Shown here: positions 36,817 to 45,391 of the stretch, piece after piece
Numbering within the stretch: position 1 is the first letter of the stretch
Layout of the letters: the number at the start of each line of letters is the position of its first letter
Source: Acidimicrobiia bacterium
GTDB taxonomy: Bacteria; Actinomycetota; Acidimicrobiia; ATN3; PSLF01
Direction of reading: 5' to 3'
Length of the DNA: 64,000 nucleotides
NCBI GenBank assembly: GCA_040289475.1
Contig: PSLF01000006.1
Location: 43,246 to 107,245 of the forward strand
Translations under genes and position numbers: made by a program
Notes under the pieces: model-generated
What the model was told of the DNA's origin: nothing
Seen by the model: only the letters and a program-made list of their open reading frames with translations
The model's database searches: none

Positions 36817-37944
36817 TTGCATCTGCTGTTTCACGCTGCAGCTGCTCGTCCCACCAAAGAAGGTGGTGGCACACGCTTCATCTCGACTCTAATGCACGCC
36901 CTCGTCGAGGTTGCGCCGGAAGATAAAATTTCGATATGTATCAATAGCGCTGTCAACCTCGAGCTTCCGCCTGAAGTCGAAGTTATCCCTGTCACCGTGG
37001 GCGGTCCGATGCAGAGGTTGTGGTTCGACAACCGGACATGGCGTAAGATCGCAGAGGAACACAACCCCGACGTGGCAGTGGCACTTCTTGGGTTCGGGGC
37101 GATTCGGCCACCTAGAAAAACGATCACTGTTCTCACTGATTACACTTACTTTTGCCCAAATCGCCACGTTGGCCGGAGCGCTCTTGAGCGGTTTGGGCTC
37201 CGCGCACAATTTTTGATCCTCAGAGCCTCGGCACGGCGAGCAAGCCGCGTGGTCGTTCCTTCGAGCACAATGGCCACGGCGGTTCAGAACGTCCTCGGGT
37301 TGCCGTACCAGATCGACGTTGTCCGCTTCGGGTGGACTGGCCCGATTCGGGATCCTGAAGCTGCCGATACTTACGACCGAGCCAGAGCCCTGCGACTCCT
37401 GTACGTGAGCCAACTCCAGCCCCACAAGGCACACTGGTCATTGCCGACGATCTTATCTGGTATTCGCCGCCAAGGCATCAACGCCAACCTTACTGTGGCT
37501 ATAAACCGTCAGGACAATCCGCGTCTGTGGAAAATTTTCAACCAACGCATAGCAGTGGAAGGAGTCGCCTCCTCGTTTCGTGTTCTATCTTATCTTTCGG
37601 ATGCCGATATAACTGCCTTGTACGAAAATGCAGATGTTTTCTTATTTCCGTCTTTGTGCGAGGCGTTCGGTTACCCTATGGTCGAAGCTGCTGCTGCTGG
37701 TCTTCCTATTGTTGCAGCAGACACCCCAACAAACAGGGAAATGCTTGGTCCGGGCGCTTTGTACTTTCGCCCGAATGACTTTCGTGCTGCAGTTAACCAC
37801 GTGCTCACATTGGAACGCGACAAAGATCTTAGAATTGCAATTGCTAATGCAGCACAGACCCATCTACGTGCGCTTCTGCCTTCCCCCCGCGAATTCGGTA
37901 CCTTATTTCATAAGCTATTAGTGGAAGTCGCGTATGGAGACTGA
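36817..37944 (+). CDS. GT4-type glycosyltransferase
   Basis: 375-residue GT-B glycosyltransferase. The C-terminal half has the group 1 signature EAFGYPMVEAAAAGLPIVAAD with the catalytic E-x7-E spacing, and LLYVSQLQPHKAHWSL marks the donor-binding start. The TTG at 36817 is supported by GGAGG at 36806-36810. The donor and acceptor sugars are unknown. It starts a tight three-gene run with a GT2 enzyme and a methyltransferase, likely for a surface polysaccharide or glycolipid. The 3' third is more AT-rich than the upstream genes. Confidence 0.9.
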   Translation: MHLLFHAAAARPTKEGGGTRFISTLMHALVEVAPEDKISICINSAVNLELPPEVEVIPVTVGGPMQRLWFDNRTWRKIAEEHNPDVAVALLGFGAIRPPRKTITVLTDYTYFCPNRHVGRSALERFGLRAQFLILRASARRASRVVVPSSTMATAVQNVLGLPYQIDVVRFGWTGPIRDPEAADTYDRARALRLLYVSQLQPHKAHWSLPTILSGIRRQGINANLTVAINRQDNPRLWKIFNQRIAVEGVASSFRVLSYLSDADITALYENADVFLFPSLCEAFGYPMVEAAAAGLPIVAADTPTNREMLGPGALYFRPNDFRAAVNHVLTLERDKDLRIAIANAAQTHLRALLPSPREFGTLFHKLLVEVAYGD

Positions 37945-38839
37945 GATAATCGGTAACTCAGTAAACGCGGACGGGCGCAAACGCTTCTTAGTAGCAGTCT
38001 TAACACTAAATGACGAGTTGCAGATTGAGGCGTGTCTAAAAAGCGCAGCTGGTCTAGATGCTGACTTCCTAGTCGTCGACTCCGGCTCGACAGATTCAAC
38101 AGTCGCAAAGGCAAAAGAACTTGGCGCCACAGTGCTGCACTATCCTTACGTCACAGAAGCGCGGACCCGCAATTGGATAATCGACTCGTGGGCTTCCAAA
38201 TATGAGTGGCTCGTGTTTTTGGACTCCGATGAGCGACTGACCCCAGAACTTCGGGACGAGATCGCTTCACTACCCCCGCCACATAGAGGACCAAAAGGGT
38301 ACAAGATGCGGAGGCGCATGTTCTTTCTGGGGAAGGAGCTTCGATTCGGAGGACATCAGGATGTATGGTTATTGCACGTTTTGCACCCTCCGGCAGCTAG
38401 AGTAGTCGAGCAGACCCGCACATTGGAGTATGTGCACGTACGAGGTCCGGTGGGAAAGCTGCATCACCCACTAATTCATGACAACCGAAAAGGCCTCAGC
38501 GCCTGGACACGAAAGCACGTATTTTATGCACGGAGGGAAGCAGAGGATCGGCTTGCCAGAAGACGTCGTGACCAAGACGTTTCAGAAAACCGAATAAAAG
38601 CATTTATACATGAAAGGATCTTGTCGCACGTTCCTCCTTTTTTCACTCCTGTACTGTTTTTTTGCTATCGCTACTTTTTCCGATTTGGATTCCTGGATGG
38701 CAAGGTAGGCTTGATCTACTACCTATTGCACGATTTTTGGTACCCTCTCTTAATCGCGGCAAAAATGTTTGAACTCCAGACCGGCCACAAGAAGAGATCG
38801 CGAAGGCAGGAGACGACACTAGCTGTCGAGGGTAATTGA
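37934..38839 (+). CDS. GT2-type glycosyltransferase
   Basis: 301-residue GT-A glycosyltransferase: N-terminal LVAVLTLNDELQIEACLKS, the nucleotide-sugar block VVDSGSTDST, and the metal-binding DSDER (DxD). The organisation resembles beta-1,4-glucosyltransferases such as LgtF/WaaE-type enzymes. A C-terminal hydrophobic segment (VPPFFTPVLFFCYRYFF) may anchor it to the membrane. It overlaps the GT4 gene by 11 bases and the methyltransferase by 4. It is noticeably AT-richer than the core genes. Confidence 0.9.
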   Translation: METEIIGNSVNADGRKRFLVAVLTLNDELQIEACLKSAAGLDADFLVVDSGSTDSTVAKAKELGATVLHYPYVTEARTRNWIIDSWASKYEWLVFLDSDERLTPELRDEIASLPPPHRGPKGYKMRRRMFFLGKELRFGGHQDVWLLHVLHPPAARVVEQTRTLEYVHVRGPVGKLHHPLIHDNRKGLSAWTRKHVFYARREAEDRLARRRRDQDVSENRIKAFIHERILSHVPPFFTPVLFFCYRYFFRFGFLDGKVGLIYYLLHDFWYPLLIAAKMFELQTGHKKRSRRQETTLAVEGN

Positions 38840-39528
38840 GGCTGGCAAAAATCTTCACCACCGAAGAACCGACATTCGATTACGAGGCAGAGAACCGATT
38901 CTTTGCGACACGGATCGAAGACGCTCCGAATCTACCTTGGCTGATCGATGATCTGAGACTGTGGGTTCCCCAACCTCACGCCGCATTCAATGGGAAAAGG
39001 GTTTTGGAAATCGGATCGAGCGAGGGTGCCTTGGCGCGAACGGTCGTTGAGAACTTCGAACCCGAAATGTACGTCGCCCTAGACATCATTCAGCGCAGAC
39101 TCATAGGAACCGAAAGGCTCCGACCGCGGCACAGCAATTTGTATGCAGTTACGGGCTCGGCTTTTGCACTTCCCATCGGGGATTGCAAATTCGACGTGAT
39201 TTTGAACAACGGCACGCTGAATCACCTTCCACATATCGACGTTGCCGCTTGCGAGTTTGCACGGGTGCTGCGACCGGGCGGGGTCTACTTTGGTCGCGAG
39301 CCAAATGGGTACAATCCCGCAGTCCGCTGGATAAGTACGCGCAGTAAAGCGGCTAGTCCCAACACAGTGCCCGTTCTCGAGCGAAAAGTGAAAAAGTCGT
39401 TCGAGAATGCTGGCTTCGAAGTGTTCACCGACTTCTTCTGGCGACGGCTTCCCATGCTCAAGTACCGCTTCCTCGCGGTATCCTTGCGCATCCAAGCGAC
39501 CAAGCGACCTTCCATTGCCGATAGCTAG
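38836..39528 (+). CDS. SAM-dependent class I methyltransferase
   Basis: 230 residues with motif I VLEIGSSEGALA, motif II-like MYVALDIIQ, and motif IV-like FDVILNNGTLNHLPHID, the Methyltransf_11 pattern. The TTG at 38836 overlaps the GT2 stop (TTGA). Its position suggests methylation of the glycan or lipid made by the two glycosyltransferases. The substrate is unknown. Confidence 0.85.
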   Translation: MRLAKIFTTEEPTFDYEAENRFFATRIEDAPNLPWLIDDLRLWVPQPHAAFNGKRVLEIGSSEGALARTVVENFEPEMYVALDIIQRRLIGTERLRPRHSNLYAVTGSAFALPIGDCKFDVILNNGTLNHLPHIDVAACEFARVLRPGGVYFGREPNGYNPAVRWISTRSKAASPNTVPVLERKVKKSFENAGFEVFTDFFWRRLPMLKYRFLAVSLRIQATKRPSIADS

Positions 39529-39552
39529 CCCGGTCCACGTCCGAGCTGCACC

Positions 39553-40452
39553 ATGGCAAAGACACTGAGAACCGAGACTCGAGAGCGCGTACGATCGATC
39601 ATCCTCTCGCGCCCCAATCAGTACAACACGATCACGCCCACTATGAGAGACGAGCTGTCTGCGGCTATCGACGAGGCCGACCGCGACCCAGAGGTCAGAG
39701 TGATCCTTCTCAGGGCAGAAGGACCTGCCTTCTGTGCGGGCTACGGACTCGACTGGGCGACTTTGGCTCAGTCTAAGTCTGAACAGCTACCCCAAAGACG
39801 ACAAAGCGGGGAGCAAAGCGGGGAGACCGCTACCTCGACAGAGCGCGTGTGGGACTCCGTCCAAGACTATCTGTACATGAGCCGCTTCGTCGACTGTTAC
39901 ATGAAGCTCTGGTACGCCAAGAAGCCCACGATCGCTGCCGTACATGGTTGGTGCATCGGAGGAGGTACTGACTTGGTTTTGTGTGCAGATATTATCGTCG
40001 CCGCACACAGCGCCAAGTTCGGCTATCCGCCGTCAAGAGTATGGGGTATCCCAACTACAGCAATGTGGGTGTACCGACTGGGACTCGAAAAAGCCAAGCG
40101 CTACTTACTTACAGGAGACGAAATCTCAGCCGAAACGGCTGCCCAGATAGGTCTCATCCTAGAAGCCGTTCCCGACGACAAGCTCGAATCCCACTCCTTC
40201 GACCTAGCTCGGCGGATGGCGATGCTTCCCCTGAATCAACTGATCATGATCAAGTTGCTATGCAACCAGACTGTCGAAAACATGGGATTCTTTTCGAGCC
40301 GCGTCCTTGGCACGATCTTTGACGGAGTAGCCCGCCACACTCAAGAGGGTCTCGATTTCGTGCAAAGAGCTCTCGAGGTTGGATGGAGGCAAGCAGTTCG
40401 GGAGCGTGACGACCCCTTTGGCGACTACGGATCTGCCAAACGGCCGTCCTGA
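39553..40452 (+). CDS. Crotonase-family protein (enoyl-CoA hydratase-like)
   Basis: 299 residues of the crotonase fold: FCAGYGLDW provides the first oxyanion-hole stretch and GWCIGGGTDLVLCADIIVA the second. The two catalytic glutamates of classical enoyl-CoA hydratase do not appear: the position in GGGTDL is Asp, and the second site reads GYPPSRVWGIP. It may therefore be an isomerase, hydrolase or other crotonase, not a hydratase. A Gln/Ser/Gly-rich insertion (residues about 78-98) is unusual. It stands alone, 24 bases after the methyltransferase. Confidence 0.85.
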   Translation: MAKTLRTETRERVRSIILSRPNQYNTITPTMRDELSAAIDEADRDPEVRVILLRAEGPAFCAGYGLDWATLAQSKSEQLPQRRQSGEQSGETATSTERVWDSVQDYLYMSRFVDCYMKLWYAKKPTIAAVHGWCIGGGTDLVLCADIIVAAHSAKFGYPPSRVWGIPTTAMWVYRLGLEKAKRYLLTGDEISAETAAQIGLILEAVPDDKLESHSFDLARRMAMLPLNQLIMIKLLCNQTVENMGFFSSRVLGTIFDGVARHTQEGLDFVQRALEVGWRQAVRERDDPFGDYGSAKRPS

Positions 40453-40636
40453 CTACTGTACTTTCAATTACGCATTTCTCGCTTCGACCGGTCGCGGTCG
40501 TCGGCGTTTTCGTCGTTTGCTGAAGATTCTTCCTGACTCTCGAGAGCGCCCGGTCGATGGCGTCGCGAACCCTGACTTGCTGTATCTAAAACTCGTGCGA
40601 AGGAAATAATTACTTGACCGCCGTATTAACTTTTAT

Positions 40637-41227
40637 GTGGTGAGCACGATGACCATGTCACAGGATGCATCTCTTCAGATAATGCTTGAGCGCGTACGGG
40701 CATTGAAAGAGAAAGACAAGCCCGCGCGGGGAAAGTCGAAGTTTCCCGGTCTTCAAGGAATCAAACCGAGACACTTTTGCTGGATTATCAAGGGTCAGCT
40801 CGCAGCATCCGAGCGGCCAGGGGGTGCAACCAAAAGGCATCGCCGCGTGCGACGGGACGAGGAGCTGATCTGGATTCTCGAGTCAGAGATCACTCACATA
40901 CTTTCACTGCTCCCGGCTACTCATAACATGAAAGCCTATGCCGACTTTGGAATACCAGCGACAAACATCGAGGTTTCGGCGTTTGAGGACCTGAGAGCGA
41001 AGCTTCCCCAGATATACGATTTCATTGACGCAAGTCGAGCCAAAGGCGAGGTTTTGTTGGTCCATATGGACGAGTTCAATGACGCCCTTGCAGGCATGTT
41101 GGCGGGGTATCTTCTCCACGCGAGCCTCTGCCAGCGAGTACAGCAGGCCACTGCGATCATGGAGCGCATCATCCGACGCCCACTAGGCCCCGACGCACGA
41201 GCAGTAGCTGCGCTGGGAAGTCGGTAA
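40637..41227 (+). CDS. Phosphatase-like protein lacking the catalytic Cys (possible pseudophosphatase)
   Basis: 196 residues. The layout resembles a dual-specificity phosphatase: a start block WIIKGQLAASERPGG, a middle GITxxxSLL-like stretch (ITHILSLLPATHN), and an LPQIYDFIDASRAKGEVLLVH strand-loop before the expected HCxxGxxR signature. That position reads H143-M-D-E-F-N-D-A, so the Cys, Gly and Arg needed for catalysis are missing. It could be a phosphate-binding or scaffolding relative. The comparison is by eye and the fold is not proven. The start at 40637 is GTG-type, with ATG options within the first seven codons. Confidence 0.6.
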   Translation: MVSTMTMSQDASLQIMLERVRALKEKDKPARGKSKFPGLQGIKPRHFCWIIKGQLAASERPGGATKRHRRVRRDEELIWILESEITHILSLLPATHNMKAYADFGIPATNIEVSAFEDLRAKLPQIYDFIDASRAKGEVLLVHMDEFNDALAGMLAGYLLHASLCQRVQQATAIMERIIRRPLGPDARAVAALGSR

Positions 41228-41278
41228 GTGTTTGGCAGAAACCGCTTCGTATCGGTACAGCATACACGTCAGGCTCCA

Positions 41279-41310
41279 CCTTCGAAACCTGCAGCCTTCG
41301 AAACCTGCGG
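41279..41310. repeat. Two tandem 16-bp repeats (CCTTCGAAACCTGC-AG/GG)
   Basis: Two adjacent 16-base copies differing only at the next-to-last base, just before the 3' end of the leftward GtrA gene. Probably a slippage duplication in non-coding DNA. Confidence 0.6.
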
Positions 41311-41314
41311 CCTC

Positions 41315-41839
41315 TCAGGCGGTTGATGCAACCTTCGATGAGCTAGGGTGTAGATCGCCTTCGACCTCTAGCCTGGGAGTCTCAGGCGGAGACGTTTTCT
41401 CGCCGCTCGGGGGCGCAGGGGGTTTGAAAACCACAAATCGGAAGTACACGAGCTTGGCAACCCACACCGAACCAAAGCCAGCCAAGTTGGCCAAGTTGAT
41501 GTACACGAGGTTCGCAGGCCAAAGCGTGTTGGAAACGGTGATCGCTCCCTGACTCGCCAGAAATCCGGCTACCGATGCCCCAAGGTACTGAACGACTTGC
41601 TTTCGCGATGAGGTCTCCGGGTCCGCCCTGAACACCCAGCGCTGCTGGACCCTGAATACAGCCAGAGTGGCGGCCAAAAAGGCGAATGTCTTAGCCACCT
41701 GAGGTGCCAGCCCGAGCAGTTTTATTCCCCCGTTCAGGACGGCAAAGTCAATAATTGTTGCTAATACGCTGACGATTCCGTATTTCACAGTTGTCCGAGT
41801 GTGATGGTGATTGGAAATCTTCTTTATTTTTTCTTTCAT
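41315..41839 (-). CDS. GtrA-family membrane protein
   Basis: 174 residues with four hydrophobic helices (about 20-40, 47-65, 82-102 and 112-132) and the GtrA hallmark FAFLAATLAVFRVQQRWVF. GtrA proteins are thought to help move lipid-linked sugars across the membrane for cell-surface glycans. The tail is Pro/Ser-rich and cytosolic. Leftward, between the phosphatase-like gene and folB. It may serve the glycosyltransferases 2-4 kb away, though the strand differs. Confidence 0.88.
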   Translation of the reverse strand: MKEKIKKISNHHHTRTTVKYGIVSVLATIIDFAVLNGGIKLLGLAPQVAKTFAFLAATLAVFRVQQRWVFRADPETSSRKQVVQYLGASVAGFLASQGAITVSNTLWPANLVYINLANLAGFGSVWVAKLVYFRFVVFKPPAPPSGEKTSPPETPRLEVEGDLHPSSSKVASTA

Positions 41840-41948
41840 TGCTCCTGTTCGCTATCTCTCCAGAGGGCATTTTTGTGCAAGTAGGGCTACAAGCGGGAGT
41901 CGAGGCTACGCCGACCCGCCGCTGAGCACTAAAGGACGGTCGAGTGGA

Positions 41949-42353
41949 ATGTGTGCACAGGAAATCATAGTTCAGGGGTTGAGGCTCACAGGCAATCACG
42001 GCGTCACCCCGGCAGAGCGGGCTATGCCTCAACCATTCGAAGTCGATATTGTCGCAGAGACGGAGTCAGCGGACGCTCAGAAATCCGATCGTCTCGAGGA
42101 CACAGTTGACTACGAGATGCTGTGTGCTCAGGCTCAAAAGGTTATCGCAGGACCCCCTTTTTCACTGCTGGAACGCGTAGCAGCCGAGATTGCAGAGGCC
42201 GTCCTGGATTTGGGAGGGATTGGTCGCGTGACTGTCACGGTCAAGAAGCTCCATCCTCCCATGGATTACGCGGTAGCATACACAGCCGCGAGGGTGACGC
42301 GACTCGCAAACCATCGAGATTCGACGTACCACGCTTCGATAGCGGCCGATTAG
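41949..42353 (+). CDS. folB: Dihydroneopterin aldolase
   Basis: Cleaves dihydroneopterin to hydroxymethyl-dihydropterin. GNHGVTPAERAMPQPF is the family start and the catalytic-lysine motif is VKKLHPPM. With the ATG at 41949 the protein has 134 residues, near family length; the longer frame from 41811 is unsupported. It resumes the folate cluster that was interrupted after folP. folK follows 2 bases later. Confidence 0.95.
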   Translation: MCAQEIIVQGLRLTGNHGVTPAERAMPQPFEVDIVAETESADAQKSDRLEDTVDYEMLCAQAQKVIAGPPFSLLERVAAEIAEAVLDLGGIGRVTVTVKKLHPPMDYAVAYTAARVTRLANHRDSTYHASIAAD

Positions 42354-42355
42354 AA

Positions 42356-42916
42356 ATGGATTCATCACGCAGCGAGATTGCCTACAAATCGGTGTACGCC
42401 TACGTTTCGCTCGGCTCCAACATGGGAAACAGGCGTGAGTACCTAAGATCGGCCATGCACGAGATAGCCCGATACGACGAAATCGAAGTCGTAGCGGCAT
42501 CTTCGCTTTACGAAACCTCGCCAGTGGGGGGACCTCTGGGTCAGGGTCCGTACCTGAATGCTGTCGCACTGTTACGGACCCGTTTAGAGCCCGTGAAGCT
42601 ATTGGAGGTGTGCCAACGAATCGAAGTATCAAACGGCCGACAGAGAGACGTACGCTGGGGTCCTCGAACTCTTGACATCGATATTTTGACCTGGGGGCAA
42701 ATATCGCTGAGCACTGGCGCTCTGACGATCCCCCATCCCCGTATGTACGATCGCCTGTTCGTGCTGGAACCGTTGCTAGAACTCGGCTTCATAGATGGCG
42801 CAGGCCTCGATGAGGAGAGGGCGAATCAAAGATTCTGTGAGCTACGCGCCGACCCGAGCCAGAAGGTCGCAATCGTACAAGATCGGCGCTGGTGGTTTAG
42901 GGAAACTCCTGTATAA
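42356..42916 (+). CDS. folK: Hydroxymethyl-dihydropterin pyrophosphokinase
   Basis: Transfers pyrophosphate from ATP to hydroxymethyl-dihydropterin, giving the substrate of FolP. YVSLGSNMGNR starts the fold, YETSPVGGPLGQGPYLNAV follows, and the HPPK signature is RWGPRTLDIDIL. The ATG at 42356 gives 186 residues; the frame opens further upstream but overlaps folB without homology. Confidence 0.96.
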   Translation: MDSSRSEIAYKSVYAYVSLGSNMGNRREYLRSAMHEIARYDEIEVVAASSLYETSPVGGPLGQGPYLNAVALLRTRLEPVKLLEVCQRIEVSNGRQRDVRWGPRTLDIDILTWGQISLSTGALTIPHPRMYDRLFVLEPLLELGFIDGAGLDEERANQRFCELRADPSQKVAIVQDRRWWFRETPV

Positions 42917-42983
42917 TCGTGCATGACCGTGCTGGATGACCGAGTCCGGCATCCCTTCATGGGAGCTGGAACGGAGGGAGTCC

Positions 42984-44030
42984 GTGGATCGTAAACGCGA
43001 AACCGCTCGTTCGGGCGGTGGACAATTGATCGATGAATACCACGCGGCACGACTGGCCGTAGTGGGAACTGGCAGGGTGGGAAGTACTCTCGCTCGTAGC
43101 TTGGCGGGCGCTGGCTGGAACGTCTGCACCGTAATGGGCTCCTCGCCTAGGTCTACTTCCTCGCACCGACTCGCAACCGAGCTAGGATGTGAGGTTGCAT
43201 CGGGCTATGAGAGCCTACTAGAGAAAGCGGACGTTGTTCTCTTGTGCGTCCCTGACTCGGTCCTGGAAGAGACGGCGACCGCACTGGCGCAGATTTCCGA
43301 TTGGGGGAACGACCGATCGCAGCGCCGGCTAGTGGGGCACACTTCCGGTTCGCACGGAATCTCAGTGCTGAGGCAACTTGCGTCGCTTGGATGGTCGGTG
43401 TTCTCCCTTCATCCCGTCGTATCCATAGCCCATCCCGACTCCGGACCAGAGGTTCTAAAGGGTAAATACGCTGGAATAACCGCATCGCGCGCCGCATTGC
43501 CGGTGGCACAGGAGATGGCTGTATCACTCGGGATGATACCTTTCGAGGTCTATGAAGAACACAGGCCCGCTTATCATCTCGCGTGCTCCATGGCTTCGAA
43601 TTTTTTGGTGACCCTGTTGGCCATAGCAGAGCAGATTACCGAGGGAGTGGGGATAAAGCAGGGTGCCTCCATTTTCGTGCCGCTTGTAGAAAGCACCGTC
43701 GCCAACCTGGGAGTGATGTCTCCAATGCAGGCACTTACTGGACCCATTGCAAGAGGAGACGTCCCCACGGTGAGAGCACACCTGGCAGCATTAGAGAAAT
43801 CTATTCCCCGACTGATCCCCTGTTATCTCGAGTTAGCAACCGCCACCTTAGACGTGGCACGTCTCGACGCTGTGAAACGGGAACAAATGGAGACTCTTAT
43901 ATCCGAGTGGAAACTCCGCGTACTCGACATGGAGACACCAGCGCGGGAAAGTCGCGCCTTGAACGAGGCATCGGCGAGTGGACTCGAGGCTACTAAGGCT
44001 TGGCATCGTGGCCGGATTGTTCCGTCTTGA
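42984..44030 (+). CDS. Rossmann-like / DUF2520 protein
   Basis: 348 residues with an N-terminal NAD(P)-binding fold (VVGTGRVGSTLARSLAGAGW) and a C-terminal helical DUF2520 domain (HRPAYHLACSMASNFLVTLL), resembling pyrroline-5-carboxylate or ketopantoate reductases. The GTG at 42984 is preceded by a strong GGAGGG (42973-42978); an ATG at 42936 lacks one. The gene is regularly found just before panC in actinobacteria, so a role near pantothenate synthesis has been suspected. The reaction is unproven. Confidence 0.88.
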   Translation: MDRKRETARSGGGQLIDEYHAARLAVVGTGRVGSTLARSLAGAGWNVCTVMGSSPRSTSSHRLATELGCEVASGYESLLEKADVVLLCVPDSVLEETATALAQISDWGNDRSQRRLVGHTSGSHGISVLRQLASLGWSVFSLHPVVSIAHPDSGPEVLKGKYAGITASRAALPVAQEMAVSLGMIPFEVYEEHRPAYHLACSMASNFLVTLLAIAEQITEGVGIKQGASIFVPLVESTVANLGVMSPMQALTGPIARGDVPTVRAHLAALEKSIPRLIPCYLELATATLDVARLDAVKREQMETLISEWKLRVLDMETPARESRALNEASASGLEATKAWHRGRIVPS

Positions 44031-44046
44031 GGAGCCAGGCTCAGCC

Positions 44047-44994
44047 ATGGAACTTCTAGAGACCAAATTGGAGATGACGAAACTCTCGAGATCGTGGAGG
44101 CGCGACGGTCTAGAGATCGGGTTCGTGCCAACCATGGGTGCCCTCCACGAAGGACACCTCTACCTGATGCGCCGAGCCCGCCAAGACTGTGATCGCCTGG
44201 TCGTATCTGTATTCGTAAATCCCTTGCAGTTCGGTGCGGGGGAAGATCTCGACGCCTACCCCCGCGACCTAGAAAACGATGCTCGGCTTGCCGAAAAAGT
44301 CGGTTGCGACGCTCTCTTTGCTCCCAGCGTTGTCGAGATGTATCCGCATAAAGTAGAGACAAAAGTAACCGTGGAAGGACCTTCCCAAGGACTGTGCGGA
44401 GGGTCCAGGCCCGGACACTTTGATGGCGTAGCCACCGTCGTTGCAAAGCTATTCAACATCGTCGAACCGGACAGAGCCTACTTTGGTAAAAAAGACGCTC
44501 AGCAGCTCGCTGTAGTGAGGAAAATCGTCGACGACCTCGACTTCCCCGTTTCTATCGTCGGCTGCCCCACCGTTAGAGAACCTGACGGTTTGGCGTATTC
44601 AAGTCGTAACCAATACCTAAAGAAAGAAGCCCGGACCGCAGCAGTGTGTCTGTTTGGAGGTCTTCTCGAAGCCGCAAAACTACTTGAAAGCGGCGAGAGG
44701 CGTGCGGATCGTCTCGAGAAGGCCGTCGCAAGCGTGGTCGACGCTGAGCCGCTAGCGCGTCTCGACTACGCAGAACTTCGTGACTCCACGACAATCGACA
44801 AACTCGATAGGGTTCCTGAAAACGGTGAGGCGATCCTGGCAGTCGCAGCATATTTATCGAATCCGGGGCAAGACGCCCCCGCTGCTCGTCTCATCGATAA
44901 CGTGTTCATACTGTCCAAGGATGGGAGAGTATCGATCGACAAAGGTGTTGTAATATCGGGCTTCGCATCCTTAGCGGAGAACCGGGTGGGATAG
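44047..44994 (+). CDS. panC: Pantothenate synthetase
   Basis: ATP-dependent condensation of pantoate and beta-alanine. The nucleotidyl-transfer motif is [14 protein letters not shown], with [27 protein letters not shown] and SSRNQYL. The ATG at 44047 gives 315 residues, slightly longer than usual. A GTG at 43978 would overlap the preceding gene. panD follows at once, supplying beta-alanine. Confidence 0.96.
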   Translation: MELLETKLEMTKLSRSWRRDGLEIGFVPTMGALHEGHLYLMRRARQDCDRLVVSVFVNPLQFGAGEDLDAYPRDLENDARLAEKVGCDALFAPSVVEMYPHKVETKVTVEGPSQGLCGGSRPGHFDGVATVVAKLFNIVEPDRAYFGKKDAQQLAVVRKIVDDLDFPVSIVGCPTVREPDGLAYSSRNQYLKKEARTAAVCLFGGLLEAAKLLESGERRADRLEKAVASVVDAEPLARLDYAELRDSTTIDKLDRVPENGEAILAVAAYLSNPGQDAPAARLIDNVFILSKDGRVSIDKGVVISGFASLAENRVG

Positions 44995-45016
44995 GCTGGA
45001 TGGAGAGGTGCCGCAA

Positions 45017-45391
45017 GTGACGCGAACCATGCTCAAATCGAAAATCCATAGGGTGACAGTTACCGATGCGAGCCTCGATTACATAGGGAGCATCACTCTC
45101 GACTCCACTCTCATGAAGGCAGCGGACATTCTCCCCAATGAACAGGTCCACGTCCTTAATCTGAGCAACGGAGCTAGGTTTGAGACCTATGCAATAGAGG
45201 CAGAGGCTGACTCTGGGACAGTATGTGTCAACGGAGCAGCTGCGCGACTCGTCAGCCCAGGAGACAAAGTCATAATCCTTACCTACACGACTCTTTCCGA
45301 CGAAGCGGCCAAGAAATGGTCGCCCTCGGTCATTTTCGTTGACGAGAAGAACCGGATTGTCGTTACTTCTGGAGGACCCGGAAGCGAATAA
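45017..45391 (+). CDS. panD: Aspartate 1-decarboxylase
   Basis: Pyruvoyl enzyme making beta-alanine for pantothenate. The start [14 protein letters not shown] is canonical and self-cleavage should occur between Gly and Ser in DYIGSITLD, creating the pyruvoyl group. The GTG at 45017 is preferred because GAGAGG (45003-45008) is 8 bases upstream; a GTG at 45008 is also open. 124 residues, normal length. The 3' end overlaps the nadC frame. Confidence 0.95.
   Translation: MTRTMLKSKIHRVTVTDASLDYIGSITLDSTLMKAADILPNEQVHVLNLSNGARFETYAIEAEADSGTVCVNGAAARLVSPGDKVIILTYTTLSDEAAKKWSPSVIFVDEKNRIVVTSGGPGSE

Noticed and set aside
40453..40636. Short plus-strand frame after the crotonase gene
   Set aside because: Out-of-frame continuation of the crotonase end with no motif or start signal.
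41811..41948. Upstream extension of folB
   Set aside because: It overlaps the start of the GtrA gene on the other strand and lacks homology; FolB starts at the ATG at 41949.
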